DNA of 64,000 nt from Fimbriimonas ginsengisoli Gsoil 348 (GCF_000724625.1 NZ_CP007139.1:1488001-1552000); one strand, 5' to 3'. Shown: positions 42,890 to 51,823, counted from the first letter of the stretch. The notes: a model not told the origin generated them from the letters alone. Numbers and translations: made by a program.

Positions 42890-42980
42890 CCCCGGGCGTC
42901 TCGCCCGAACCGGGTGTACGGTGTAGACCGGGAGCTAACACAGCGCGGTCGCGCCCGGACCTCGGGGCGTCTCGCCCGTC
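42890..42980. repeat. GGGCG-TCT-CGCCC palindromes
   Basis: CGGGCG-TCT-CGCCCG at 42893-42907 and GGGCG-TCT-CGCCC near 42965-42978. The 3-nt loop form is a third variant of the intergenic palindromes. The stretch 42855-43058 has no gene. Confidence 0.65.
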
Positions 42981-43058
42981 CCACTTGCGGTAAAATGGAA
43001 GCTTAACCGGACCGGAGCCACATCGGCGTGAAGCGCGGGCCATCTTTAAGGCAGCAAA

Positions 43059-43625
43059 ATGAGAGTTCTTATTGCGGACGACGATCCCATTATCCGACTG
43101 GATCTCAAGCAGATGCTTGAGAACCTAGGATACGACGTGGTCGCGGAGGCCGGCGACGGCCAGCAGGCCGTCGATCTTGCACGCGAAACCAATCCAGACG
43201 TGTGCATCCTGGATGTGAAGATGCCGGTGATGGATGGCATCGAAGCGGTGAACATTATCACCGACGAAAACATCGCGCCCACCATTCTTCTTACGGCTTA
43301 CTCCGACCGGGAGTTGGTCGACCGCGCAAAGGCGGCCGGCGTTTTCGCATACCTCGTGAAGCCGTTCAAGCCGAGCGACCTCCCTCCATCCATCGAGGTG
43401 GCGCGGAGCCGGTTTGAGCAGAACATGCACCTGAACAACGAGGTCACCACCCTTCAGGAGCGGCTCGAGGCGCGAAAATTGGTTGACCGGGCGAAGGGAA
43501 TCCTCATGGACGAGCACAAGCTCAACGAGTCAGAGGCCTACCGGCGAATCCAGATCCAGTCGATGAACCTCCGCAAGACGATGCGCGAAGTCGCCGAAGC
43601 GATCATCCTCGCCAAATCGGTCTAA
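43059..43625 (+). CDS. Response regulator with ANTAR RNA-binding output domain
   Basis: 188 residues, AAGG 8 nt upstream of ATG. Receiver domain with D7-D9, phosphoacceptor D52 (ILDVKMP), T79 and K101 (VKPF). The C-terminal ANTAR domain (RLEARKLVDRAKGILMDEHK, then EAYRRIQIQSMNLRKTMREV) binds two-hexaloop RNA antiterminators in related AmiR/NasR/EutV proteins. It probably controls transcription elongation of metabolic operons. The gene ends 12 bp before a strong terminator. No sensor kinase is adjacent. Confidence 0.93.
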   Translation: MRVLIADDDPIIRLDLKQMLENLGYDVVAEAGDGQQAVDLARETNPDVCILDVKMPVMDGIEAVNIITDENIAPTILLTAYSDRELVDRAKAAGVFAYLVKPFKPSDLPPSIEVARSRFEQNMHLNNEVTTLQERLEARKLVDRAKGILMDEHKLNESEAYRRIQIQSMNLRKTMREVAEAIILAKSV

Positions 43626-43637
43626 AGAGACCCATCC

Positions 43638-43687
43638 AAATGGCAAAGAGGGCTCGGGCGTTTCCGCTCGAGCCCTCTTTGCCATTT
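43638..43687. terminator. Strong near-symmetric terminator
   Basis: 19-bp perfect inverted repeat (AAATGGCAAAGAGGGCTCG / CGAGCCCTCTTTGCCATTT) with a 12-nt loop, 12 bp after the ANTAR gene. It can terminate that gene and the minus-strand mini-lipoprotein transcript. Confidence 0.85.
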
Positions 43688-43737
43688 AGTCAACCAACCC
43701 CGGTGATCTTTGCGACCAATTTGGAAGGGACTTTGTC

Positions 43738-43778
43738 GTACGTTTTGTACACCCCCCTCACCAGTGTACAAAACGTAC
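43738..43778. promoter_or_regulatory. 15-bp inverted repeat, possible regulatory element or terminator
   Basis: GTACGTTTTGTACAC and GTGTACAAAACGTAC separated by 11 nt. Each arm is itself partly palindromic (GTAC at both ends; TTGTACA). It lies downstream of the mini-lipoprotein gene on the minus strand. It could be an operator, a second terminator or a mobile remnant. Confidence 0.5.
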
Positions 43779-43807
43779 AAGGAACGAGGAGGCTCCGCCT
43801 TTGCCGG

Positions 43808-43957
43808 TTAAGGGTTGTTCGAGGACTGCGAACTAGCGCTCCGCGGACTCGCGTGACTTCCCGGCGTCCCGTCTCCCCCGCCATCGCCGCCGCATCCCAC
43901 GAGAGAGAGGACCAGACCTAGACAAATAAAACACAGTGCCTTCGAGCGAATTTTCAT
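43808..43957 (-). CDS. Mini-lipoprotein (49 aa)
   Basis: ATG 43957 (MKIRSKALCFICLGLVLSLV) with an unusually strong ribosome site GGAGGTGAT 7-9 nt upstream. The lipobox is LVGC; in-frame ATGs at 43963 and 43966 are alternatives. The mature part is only 28 residues, Gly/Ser-rich (CGGDGGGDGTPGSHASPRSA). Stop TAA at 43808. Too short for most gene callers; similar to small entericidin-like or spacer lipoproteins, but no family is claimed. Confidence 0.65.
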   Translation of the reverse strand: MKIRSKALCFICLGLVLSLVGCGGDGGGDGTPGSHASPRSASSQSSNNP

Positions 43958-44170
43958 TTGCATCATCACCTCCGGCCCCCCGTTCGCCTCGCTGCCCTTT
44001 TGACAAGGAACCAGGCAAAGAAGGCGGCCTTCCGGGCGGTTCGACTTTGCCCGGCCCCGATGGGTTCGATAATCCGGCCTTTGAAGGCGTCAATATTTTC
44101 GCCCACGTTGTGACTCGGTAGCGGCTGGAAGCGTTCCTGCGAAGCGGGCGATGTGGTGCGATAATTGGCC

Positions 44171-44668
44171 ATGCAGGAAATCCTTTGGGCGCCTTGGCGG
44201 CTGCAATATATCGAGAAGCCTTCGGTCCCCGGGGGTACGGGCGACATCTTCCTGGACCTTCCCGCCGCCGGCGACGACAAGAAAAACCTGATCCTCTACC
44301 GAGGAACCACCGGGTTCGTGATGATGAACGCCTTTCCCTACACCAACGGCCATCTCCTGATCGCCCCATTCCGGCAGGTCGCCGAGATCGACGGGCTCAA
44401 CGAGGCCGAACTCTGCGAAATCAACATGCTGCTCGCAAAGTGCGTCCGTTGGGTCCGCGCCGCCTACAACCCGGATGGGTTTAACGTGGGGGTCAACATG
44501 GGTTCGGCGGCGGGGGCCGGAATCCCGGTCCATATCCACTGGCACGTGGTGCCGCGATGGGCGGGTGACACGAACTTCATGACCTCGGTAGGGGAGGTGC
44601 GAGTGATGCCGCAAACGCTCGAAGACAGCTATGCTCGTTTGGCCGAGGTGATCGCGCGTGACGTTTGA
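44171..44668 (+). CDS. HIT-family hydrolase/phosphorylase
   Basis: 165 residues from ATG 44171. The histidine triad is H121-I-H123-W-H125-V-V within VHIHWHVVPRW. N-terminal WAPWRLQYIEKP is typical of the AP4A phosphorylase-like branch. An FPYTNGHLLIAPF segment matches the HIT core. Acts on nucleoside polyphosphates or nucleotidyl adducts. Its stop overlaps the GTG start of the UDG gene. Confidence 0.92.
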   Translation: MQEILWAPWRLQYIEKPSVPGGTGDIFLDLPAAGDDKKNLILYRGTTGFVMMNAFPYTNGHLLIAPFRQVAEIDGLNEAELCEINMLLAKCVRWVRAAYNPDGFNVGVNMGSAAGAGIPVHIHWHVVPRWAGDTNFMTSVGEVRVMPQTLEDSYARLAEVIARDV

Positions 44669-45314
44669 AGAGCTCCGCGCCGAAGCTCAAGGGTGCCTTG
44701 CCTGCAACCTGTCGAGCCGACGGACCAACGTCGTCTTCGGTGAAGGAAACATCCTATCCCCCCTCGTCCTCATCGGCGAGGGGCCTGGCGACACCGAAGA
44801 CAAGACGGGGCGTCCCTTCGTCGGTAAGGCCGGGCAACTGCTGGACAAAGCGCTGGCCGAGGCCGGAATCGAACGCTCCTCCGTCTACATCACCAATACC
44901 GTGAAGTGCCGGGCTGCGGATTGGAGCACCGGCCGCCCTATGAACCGAGCGCCGACCGAGGAGGAAACCTTGGCCTGCCGTCGTTGGCTAGTCCCGCAAC
45001 TCGGCCTTATCAAGCCGAAGGTGATCCTCTGCATCGGCGCGCCCAGCGCGAAGAACCTGATCAAGAAGAACTTCATGATCACCAAGGAGCGCGGCCAGTA
45101 CTTCCCCTCCGAGTTTGCCAAGACGGCAATCGCTACCCTGCACCCCGCCTATATCCTGCGCCAGCAGAATATTTCCGGCGACGGCGGCTTCTCTCTTCTG
45201 GTCGCCGACATTCAAAAGGCTTGGGAAGCCGCCCAGCGACTGGTGGAGAAAGACGCTATGGGCAAAGCCGATAAGATGGTGATCGAGGCGGAGGAGCAAG
45301 GCACCTTGTTTTGA
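44658..45314 (+). CDS. Family 4 uracil-DNA glycosylase (4Fe-4S)
   Basis: 218 residues from GTG 44658, overlapping the HIT gene. Cluster cysteines C13 and C16 (GCLAC), plus two more in VKCRA and LACRRWL. Motif A is [20 protein letters not shown], motif B is LHPAYILRQ. Excises uracil from DNA during base excision repair. Pairing with a HIT protein has no known meaning; dUTPase lies 310 bp downstream in the same direction, so uracil avoidance genes are clustered. Confidence 0.94.
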   Translation: MTFEELRAEAQGCLACNLSSRRTNVVFGEGNILSPLVLIGEGPGDTEDKTGRPFVGKAGQLLDKALAEAGIERSSVYITNTVKCRAADWSTGRPMNRAPTEEETLACRRWLVPQLGLIKPKVILCIGAPSAKNLIKKNFMITKERGQYFPSEFAKTAIATLHPAYILRQQNISGDGGFSLLVADIQKAWEAAQRLVEKDAMGKADKMVIEAEEQGTLF

Positions 45315-45627
45315 GCGTGCCCAGCAGAAGTTAGGGCATTGTGTCCAAGTTTCGGACGAGCGGCAAACAGTCGAAGGCTCCACTTCTCAACTCAATCGTG
45401 AGCACCCCATCTCTTGTCAGGAAAGTGCTGATCCTGAGCCAGCGTCGAAGAGGCGATATCTCAAAGCTAAGGGCGAAGCGAAGCGGAGCCCTGGTAGAGA
45501 GCCGACCAAACCTCCGAGCCCTGAAAGCGGCGACATCAACCTAACAATACAGGAGCCCTCGAATCCACCCAATACAATGCGGCAGCATCGCCGCGAGAAG
45601 CGACGATTTCGACTTATACTCTCGGCG
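45315..45627. other. 312-bp region without a supported gene
   Basis: Short open frames here lack a ribosome site and recognisable motifs. It probably carries the promoter for dut. Confidence 0.55.
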
Positions 45628-46059
45628 ATGAATCCGACCGTCCTTGTTGCGCTTTCCGAACAGGCTACGATGCCGAGGTATCAAACCTCGGGGTCGGCGG
45701 GGATGGACGTTTGCTGCGCGGAAACGTTCTCCCTCAAGCCGCTAGAGCGACGGCTCGTGAAGACGGGGCTCAGGATCGCCATACCTGAGGGATTCGAGGC
45801 TCAGGTGAGGCCGCGATCCGGCCTGGCCCTCAAGAGCGGGATCGCCATGGTGAACTCGCCTGGGACCATTGACTCAGACTACCGGGGGGAAGTGGGACTC
45901 ATCTTGATCAATCTCGGTTCCGACGTCGTCCAATTCAGCCAAGGCGAAAGGGTGGGCCAGCTCGTCATCGCACCGGTGGCGAGGGCCGTGCTTCAAGTCG
46001 TCCAGGAGCTAGATGAGACAGAACGTGGAGCAGGCGGATTCGGGAGTACAGGGGTTTGA
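45628..46059 (+). CDS. dut: dUTP diphosphatase
   Basis: 143 residues from ATG 45628. All five trimeric dUTPase motifs are present: AGMDV (24-28), [28 protein letters not shown] with catalytic D82 and Y85, [11 protein letters not shown], and the P-loop-like tail [10 protein letters not shown]. Converts dUTP to dUMP, preventing uracil incorporation. It is in the same direction as the UDG gene. Confidence 0.96.
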   Translation: MNPTVLVALSEQATMPRYQTSGSAGMDVCCAETFSLKPLERRLVKTGLRIAIPEGFEAQVRPRSGLALKSGIAMVNSPGTIDSDYRGEVGLILINLGSDVVQFSQGERVGQLVIAPVARAVLQVVQELDETERGAGGFGSTGV

Positions 46060-46060
46060 A

Positions 46061-47026
46061 ATGAGCCGGCGAGAAGACGACTTACATGCCGACCTCGCTC
46101 GAGCGAACCTCCTGCGCTTGCGCGGAGAATTCGCCCCAGCCGAGCAGATTTGCCTACGCGTGCTCGAACAATTTCCGGAAAGCGCCGCCGCCCACACCCT
46201 GCTCGGCGACATCGCGTTCTCCCAGGACAAAGCCGCGGAGGCGGTGGAGCACTACCAGATCGCTCAAGGGCTAGATCACCTGGCCCCGGACATTCCTCGC
46301 AAGCTCGAGGATGCGAAAGTGCTCCTCCAAGTCCGCGAGACCGCATCGACCGAGGAGCAACTCGGCCTCCCTCCTACGCGGCCGATCCCCTGGACCGCCA
46401 TCGTCTTCGCCCTGCTCGCGGTTTTCTCCATCGTAGGAGCGGTCGTCGTAGGAATCAACGCTTCGTCCTCCAAGGTCGCCAAGCAAACGAACGGGGTTGC
46501 GGCTCCGATTTCGGCCACCGACGAGACGCTGGCCACGGCGCCCGCCGTCAAACCCGCCCCGAGCAGCGACACCAAGACGAAGCCGCCCGCGACGGTTCCG
46601 GAGACGGTGCCGGCCACGATCTCTGCAAACCAGCCCCCTCTCGAAGACCGGAACCTGCTCCAGACCATTCAGCAGCGGAGTCAGGAAGGAACCCATCTAA
46701 TCGAGGTAACGACTGACCCCCGCACGAAGACGGCGACCCTGACCTATTCGGTCGCCGCCCAAGAAGACCCGCGCCGATTGGGAGCCGAGCTGGCGAAAGC
46801 CACTCTCGACCAGAACCTCGAAACGTTGAGCGTCACGTTGCGCGGGGTACGAGACGAGCGGATCGTGTACATGGCCGACGTACCGCGGACTCGCTATGCC
46901 GACACGCTCGTGGATACCTGGAGCCAGGGTCACCCCGAGGTGGATGCCTGGATTCCATACGTTATTCAAAACGAGTGGCCAACCCGTAGCCCCGATTCAT
47001 CGGAGAACCCGCCCAAGACGCCATAA
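46061..47026 (+). CDS. Membrane protein with TPR-like N-terminus
   Basis: About 321 residues from ATG 46061; ATG 46013 has a better ribosome site (AGGAG) but would overlap dut by 47 bp. The N-terminal ~100 residues contain TPR-like helices (LLRLRGEFAPAEQICLRVLE, AAHTLLGDIAFSQDKAAEAV). A single transmembrane helix follows (TAIVFALLAVFSIVGAVVVG), then a Pro/Thr-rich linker and a C-terminal domain (TATLTYSVAAQEDPRRLG). Domain order suggests a cytoplasmic scaffold and a periplasmic output. Function unknown. Confidence 0.72.
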   Translation: MSRREDDLHADLARANLLRLRGEFAPAEQICLRVLEQFPESAAAHTLLGDIAFSQDKAAEAVEHYQIAQGLDHLAPDIPRKLEDAKVLLQVRETASTEEQLGLPPTRPIPWTAIVFALLAVFSIVGAVVVGINASSSKVAKQTNGVAAPISATDETLATAPAVKPAPSSDTKTKPPATVPETVPATISANQPPLEDRNLLQTIQQRSQEGTHLIEVTTDPRTKTATLTYSVAAQEDPRRLGAELAKATLDQNLETLSVTLRGVRDERIVYMADVPRTRYADTLVDTWSQGHPEVDAWIPYVIQNEWPTRSPDSSENPPKTP

Positions 47027-47036
47027 TCGTGGCGTC

Positions 47037-47768
47037 ATGCGCCTTTCGGTCCAGCTTTACACCCTCCGCGATGCTCTGTCGCAGGATCTGCCCGGTACGC
47101 TCGCCAAGGTCCGAGAGATCGGGCTCGAGTACGTCGAACTTGCGGGAACGTACGACCGCTCCGCGGATGAGTGGAAGGCGCTCCTCGCCAAAAACGGCCT
47201 CACTGCCAGCGGTTCCCACATCGGTATCGACGCGTTGTCTTCGGACCTCGACGCGGTCATCGCGGACGCCAAGACGATCGGCTTTAAGTACGTGATCCTT
47301 CCCTGGATCGGCAACGACGTTTATGCGGATGGCTGGGAAAAAGTCGCGAAGCGGCTGGAACCGATCGGCCGGAAGCTGAAGGAAGCCGGACTCACGCTGG
47401 CCTATCACAACCATGCTTTCGAGTTCGAGAACGGCGGTCTTGACACCTTTTACACCTCCGCGGACGCCGACCTCGTAAAGGCGCAGCTAGACCTCGCATG
47501 GGTCCAGATCGGCGGCGCCGACCCGGCCGCCTATATCCGCAAATACGCCGGCCGAGTGCCGCTGGTCCACCTGAAAGACTTCGACCCGGCGCTCACGCCG
47601 CAGTGGCGGCCGGCGGGCGAAGGAAAGGTCGACTGGGACGGCGTCCTCGCCGCCTGTCAGGAAGTGGGAGTCGAATTCGGCTCACTGGAGCTCGACGAAT
47701 CCCCCATCGATCCGATCGAAGCGGTGCGAAAGAGCTTCGACTACTTCCACGCCAAAGGCCTGCGGTAA
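47037..47768 (+). CDS. Sugar phosphate isomerase/epimerase (AP-endonuclease-2 fold)
   Basis: 243 residues from ATG 47037. The TIM barrel has FTL-type strands QLYTLRDALSQDLPGTLAKV and ITGLEYVELAG-like EIGLEYVELAGTYD. Metal ligands probable in AYHNHAFEFE, QLDLAWVQIGG, VHLKDFDPA and GSLELDESP. This is the xylose-isomerase-like/IolE family; the sugar is unknown. It lies 11 bp after the TPR protein on the same strand. Confidence 0.88.
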   Translation: MRLSVQLYTLRDALSQDLPGTLAKVREIGLEYVELAGTYDRSADEWKALLAKNGLTASGSHIGIDALSSDLDAVIADAKTIGFKYVILPWIGNDVYADGWEKVAKRLEPIGRKLKEAGLTLAYHNHAFEFENGGLDTFYTSADADLVKAQLDLAWVQIGGADPAAYIRKYAGRVPLVHLKDFDPALTPQWRPAGEGKVDWDGVLAACQEVGVEFGSLELDESPIDPIEAVRKSFDYFHAKGLR

Positions 47769-47773
47769 CGTGG

Positions 47774-47868
47774 CACGGGCTTCCGGCCCGTGTGTATCAC
47801 GACCATCCTGGTCGTGTGAACGGTCCAAGGGCAGGATGCCCTTGGGACCCACTGGCAAGATGCCAGTG
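47774..47868. repeat. Cluster of four palindromic units (reverse orientation)
   Basis: CACGGGC-TTCCG-GCCCGTG, CACGACC-ATCCT-GGTCGTG, CAAGGGC-AGGAT-GCCCTTG and CACTGGC-AAGAT-GCCAGTG. Order is broadly the inverse of that at 41007-41101, so the whole block appears as an inverted relative. Confidence 0.85.
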
Positions 47869-47912
47869 CCACCGGTGGGACCCAAATTCGTCGGGGGCTC
47901 GTCGTACGTTAC

Positions 47913-48737
47913 GTGTACTCACGTGGTGGTGGCAGCGGTAAGTTTCGACTCGTGATCGCGGGAGCGATCGCACTGATCAGCGTCTTTTCCTACTATCGGA
48001 TGAGCCAGCCGAACCCGATCACGGGGCGGGCTCAGCATATCGACACGACCCATCAGCAGGAAGTGGCGATGGGGCTGCAGGCGGCGCCGGAGATGGCCGC
48101 ACAGTTCGGAGGAGAAGATACCGATCCGAAGGCTCGGGCGCTCGTCGAACAGATCGGCAACGAGATCGTCGCGAATTCAGAGGCGAAGAACACCGATTGG
48201 AACTGGCAGTTCCATGCCCTGGCCGATCGCGATACGGTCAACGCGTTCGCTTTACCGGGCGGACAGGTATTCGTTACCCACGGCCTCCTCAAGAACCTTG
48301 GCTCTCGCGGCCAACTGGCTGGCGTGCTCGGACATGAGATCGGGCATGTGCTGGCGAGGCATTCGGCGGAACAGATGGCGAAGACCCGCCTCGTCCAGGG
48401 TCTCGGAGCCGCCGGAACGGTGGCGACCACCGATCCCAACAACCCCAACACCTACCGAAACGGCATGGCCGCCCAAGCAATCGCCCAATTGATTACCCTT
48501 CGATTCAGCCGAAACGACGAATTGGAAGCCGACAAACTCGGAGTGCGCCTGATGTCGGAAGCCGGCTACGATCCTCGAGCGATGGTCCGCGTAATGGAGG
48601 TTCTCCAACGAGTCGGCGGCAGCCACGGCCCCGAGTTCTTCCAAACCCACCCCAATCCCCAGAACCGCTCGGGAAAGATCGAAGCCGAAATCAAGCGAGA
48701 GTTCCCCAACGGCGTGCCGACGGGGTTGAAGCAGTAG
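47913..48737 (+). CDS. M48-family zinc metallopeptidase
   Basis: 274 residues from GTG 47913. N-terminal anchor FRLVIAGAIALISVFSYYRM, then the catalytic helix LGHEIGHVLARHS with H141-E142-H145 and the third ligand in NDELEADKLGV. The DTVNAFALPGGQVFVTHGLL segment precedes the motif as in BepA/Oma1-like enzymes. Likely periplasmic envelope quality control. The start codon lies close to the palindrome cluster. Confidence 0.92.
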   Translation: MYSRGGGSGKFRLVIAGAIALISVFSYYRMSQPNPITGRAQHIDTTHQQEVAMGLQAAPEMAAQFGGEDTDPKARALVEQIGNEIVANSEAKNTDWNWQFHALADRDTVNAFALPGGQVFVTHGLLKNLGSRGQLAGVLGHEIGHVLARHSAEQMAKTRLVQGLGAAGTVATTDPNNPNTYRNGMAAQAIAQLITLRFSRNDELEADKLGVRLMSEAGYDPRAMVRVMEVLQRVGGSHGPEFFQTHPNPQNRSGKIEAEIKREFPNGVPTGLKQ

Positions 48738-48789
48738 CGGCAGATAGCCGACAAGCTGTCCTAGCCCTGAAATAAGAAGGCGAAGGAGC

Positions 48790-48877
48790 GCGAGCTTTAG
48801 CTCGCATGCGGGGTCGACTTCAGTCGACGTCTCGACCTCGGGCTAAAGCCCGGCGGAGCATGCGGACTGAAGTCCGC
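48790..48877. repeat. Palindromic units, 6-bp arms with 4-nt loop class
   Basis: GCGAGC-TTTA-GCTCGC, GTCGAC-TTCA-GTCGAC, CGGGC-TAAA-GCCCG (5-bp arms) and GCGGAC-TGAA-GTCCGC occupy the gap between the M48 gene and the FG-GAP protein. The loops are T/A-rich and follow TKWA/TRAA. Confidence 0.8.
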
Positions 48878-48961
48878 GCTCCAATTACGAGGTGATCGGT
48901 AACGCGCTCGCGGGATCGCTGGATGAAAGCGGTGGTGGGCCACCGCTGTCTAAATCGGAGG

Positions 48962-51823
48962 CTACTTGGGGATCTCCCGGATGGAGTGGCTGAGGCCCCA
49001 GTCTCGGATGTGGCCTAGGTCGTCGAAGTCGCCGGTGGGCCAGGGGGTGCAGCCGTTGCCGTAGAAGGAGAGGTGGAGCTCGTCGTTCCCGTACCGTAGG
49101 GCATAGAGGATGTTGTCGTGGAAGAAGCATGCGCCCGTCGCCGATGGAGAGCGGTAGCTGGGTTGCTCATAGCGGCGGATGAGCCAGCCGCCCATGTCGG
49201 CGTACGGCACCTGCATCGTGATGTACTGCTCCTTCAGCTCGCCGCCCGGGGCGACTCCGCTGCCGATTAGGTAAATGCGGCCGTCGGGCGAGAATCCAGG
49301 CTCGGGGCTCCACAACAAGGTCATTCGCCGGCGCGCATAAACTCCTGCCACCCACTGCCGCGAGATGAGACGCTCACTGCCGGAATCGGGGAGCCGATAG
49401 CGGACGATCTCGGTCAAACCGCCATGGTCGGGGCCGTCGCCCTGGATGCGCCCGATCCAGACGTCGGTGCCGTCGCCCCCGGTGGAACCGGTGACCGCGC
49501 CGACCGGCGCCTCGCTGCGGAGGGCGAGCGAGTGGATGTCGCCCATCGTAATCCCCGAGCTCGCAAGATTGAAGTAAGCAATGTCTACGGGAAGCGCTTT
49601 ACCACGCCAGAGCAGCAAAACCAGACGGTTGTCGACGGCAAGCACAGTCGGCTGGGCGCCAGCCGTTCGGGGAAGCAGGTTCGGCTCGTGGAGAAGCGGA
49701 CGCCGCGGATCTTCCATCGTCACCGCGCGCAGTACGGTCCCTTTCGCGGTGGGATAAACGACGTAGGTGATCCCCTTTATGTAGGCGACAGTCGGATCGC
49801 CGGTGACGCCCGCACTTTGGTCGGCGAGCTCGTCCGACCATCGGTTCGCCTCCCCGGGTCGATTGGAGCCGGTCCAGGTGCGGACCACGATGCCCCCGTC
49901 TTGGGCATAGACCAGGATCGGACGGTCGCCGTGGAGGGCCACGGCGGGGGCGGAGGTCGCTCGCCCAACCGGAAAGAGTGGCCCAGGATCGGTGCCGTGG
50001 GTGTAGTTCAGATCGCCGTGTACATCCTTTTCGCCGAAGATCCCGTTCCAGTTCCAATCGACCAGCGTCGTCTTACCGTCCGGCCCCGGCTTGATCTTGA
50101 ACCGATAGGGACCCTCGGACAAAAAGTGGACGGTTGCGATCGGGAACGGGAGGATCTCGTCGAGGTGCTCCTCGTTCAGTACAAGGGAGGCGCGGGCGCC
50201 GTCGGAATACCGCACGTTCTCCCCGCTACCATCCAGGCCATACGAATAGGTGTAACTCATCAGACTGGGGTAGAGCGCGCAGCCGGTGTCGCTGTTGTAG
50301 CTGGGGCTCCCATAAAACCCGTCGTGAGCAAGGTCGAGCTGGTGGCCGAACTCGTGGATGAACTCTTGCCAGTGGCCGTTGAAGTGCCCGCGGTCGCCGT
50401 TGATCGCGGAAACGAGCGGACCGCCGTTTTCGGCAAACATGGTGTGGACGATGCCGCGGTGCTCGTGCCGGGGGAAATGGCCGTCGAAATCGCCCATGAC
50501 GACGTTGTGGTCCTTATTGGGCCAGGGCGTGGGGTAGATGAAGTGGATGGCGATGCCGGTGGTGCCGTCGGGATTCTTCAGCGGAATCGAGGCGAAGTAC
50601 TGAGCGACGCGGTTCATCTGTTGCTGTAGCCCACCGAGGTCGACGTCTTCGAACCGCTCGATCTCCACGACGACGTCGCGGTGGCCCACCTTGCAGCCAA
50701 GCGCCTTTAGATCGAGCCCACCGGGATTCACTCGGCCCATCTTCCAAAAGTCGGGAAGGCCGTCGTTGGCGGAGCATAGGAACCCTTTGGCGGCGTCGGT
50801 TTTGTCGTAAGAGAAGTGGATGTAGATGTCTTGGGCGCCCCACCGCTCGCGCCCTTCGTGGTGGCGGATCAGGTCGTCTTTGCCGTTTCCATCGATATCG
50901 GCGACATCCCAGGTGCCGTCGCTCTTTGCAGCTTCAGTGTCCGGAAGCTCCGTTAGATCGACAAAGTCGGTGGCGACTCCGCTGGTGTACAGGCGACGGC
51001 CGACGAGGATATCGGAGAAGGGACGGCCGCGGAACCTGCCAGCCACGAGATGGTCGTCGGGAGAGTGCGTTCCGAGGAGCCGGGGTGGGGCGAGCGCGTC
51101 TTTGGCGACGGCGGCCAGCCAGACATTGCCGCTACTGTCCAGGTAGGCGAGCTGCCCTTTATCGCCGACCTTGACATCTTTGAAGTTGCCTGCGGCGAGC
51201 TGACGGACGCCGGGAAGGGTGGTCTTCAGGGGCTTGGCGACGAAACGGGGCGGGTTACCCGGACTGGTGGCGAGCTTCAAATTGAGAGGACGGTTGTAGA
51301 GGAGAAGGAGCCGGCCGTCTTTCCCAAGGAGCATCACATCGGTATGGAAGTCACCGTCGAAGTCCGCGACGGCGACTTTGAGCGGCGCCTCCGGAATATC
51401 TCGCGGGTCGATCTTGCCGACCTCTTCGATCCGCTGGTACAGCTTGCCGTCGGGAATCCCCTGCGAAGCGAGCCGGAGGGTTCCGTCGGCGAAGATGGTG
51501 AGAACGTCTTTAGCCGGGGGCACCCGGATGAAGTTGCCGGCGGCACAAGCGACGAGCCCTTTCCCGATCGAATCGTGAACGCGGCCGCTGGGGTTCGGCT
51601 TCCCTAGAGGGTCGGTGTGGGACACTTCGATGTTGCTGTCGTCGCCCGGCCCGACGGCGATGAGGTCGGCACGGCCATCCCCGTCGGCATCGCCCGCCAA
51701 GGCGTTCCACGGGCTAGATCCGAAGGCGCTCCTCCAGAATTGCGATGGCGACATGCCGAACGAATCGGCGACAGGGGGTGGTGCTCCGAGAGCCAGAAGG
51801 CCGAGGAGGGCCAGCGCATTCAC
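48962..51823 (-). CDS. Exported FG-GAP/propeller protein with a zinc metalloprotease motif
   Basis: 953 residues, leader ALALLGLLALGAPPPVADSF. N-terminal VCBS/FG-GAP-like Ca-binding blades (GDADGDGRADLIAV, VADFDGDFHTDVMLL, VADIDGNGKDDLIRHHE). A metalloprotease-like core has FIHEFGHQLDLAHDGFYGS: HExxHxLDLAHD, close to metzincin HExxHxxGxxH with L in the Gly place, plus LMSYTYSYG as a Met-turn-like segment. The C-terminal half is a second propeller (FNLASSGITMGDIHSLALRS). Probably a secreted protease or adhesin. Confidence 0.8.
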   Translation of the reverse strand: MNALALLGLLALGAPPPVADSFGMSPSQFWRSAFGSSPWNALAGDADGDGRADLIAVGPGDDSNIEVSHTDPLGKPNPSGRVHDSIGKGLVACAAGNFIRVPPAKDVLTIFADGTLRLASQGIPDGKLYQRIEEVGKIDPRDIPEAPLKVAVADFDGDFHTDVMLLGKDGRLLLLYNRPLNLKLATSPGNPPRFVAKPLKTTLPGVRQLAAGNFKDVKVGDKGQLAYLDSSGNVWLAAVAKDALAPPRLLGTHSPDDHLVAGRFRGRPFSDILVGRRLYTSGVATDFVDLTELPDTEAAKSDGTWDVADIDGNGKDDLIRHHEGRERWGAQDIYIHFSYDKTDAAKGFLCSANDGLPDFWKMGRVNPGGLDLKALGCKVGHRDVVVEIERFEDVDLGGLQQQMNRVAQYFASIPLKNPDGTTGIAIHFIYPTPWPNKDHNVVMGDFDGHFPRHEHRGIVHTMFAENGGPLVSAINGDRGHFNGHWQEFIHEFGHQLDLAHDGFYGSPSYNSDTGCALYPSLMSYTYSYGLDGSGENVRYSDGARASLVLNEEHLDEILPFPIATVHFLSEGPYRFKIKPGPDGKTTLVDWNWNGIFGEKDVHGDLNYTHGTDPGPLFPVGRATSAPAVALHGDRPILVYAQDGGIVVRTWTGSNRPGEANRWSDELADQSAGVTGDPTVAYIKGITYVVYPTAKGTVLRAVTMEDPRRPLLHEPNLLPRTAGAQPTVLAVDNRLVLLLWRGKALPVDIAYFNLASSGITMGDIHSLALRSEAPVGAVTGSTGGDGTDVWIGRIQGDGPDHGGLTEIVRYRLPDSGSERLISRQWVAGVYARRRMTLLWSPEPGFSPDGRIYLIGSGVAPGGELKEQYITMQVPYADMGGWLIRRYEQPSYRSPSATGACFFHDNILYALRYGNDELHLSFYGNGCTPWPTGDFDDLGHIRDWGLSHSIREIPK

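Noticed and set aside
43936-44121. 61-codon plus-strand frame before the HIT gene
   Set aside because: Pro-rich, overlaps the mini-lipoprotein on the opposite strand, and has no clear start site.
45341-45544. 67-codon frame upstream of dut
   Set aside because: No ribosome site or motif; likely intergenic.
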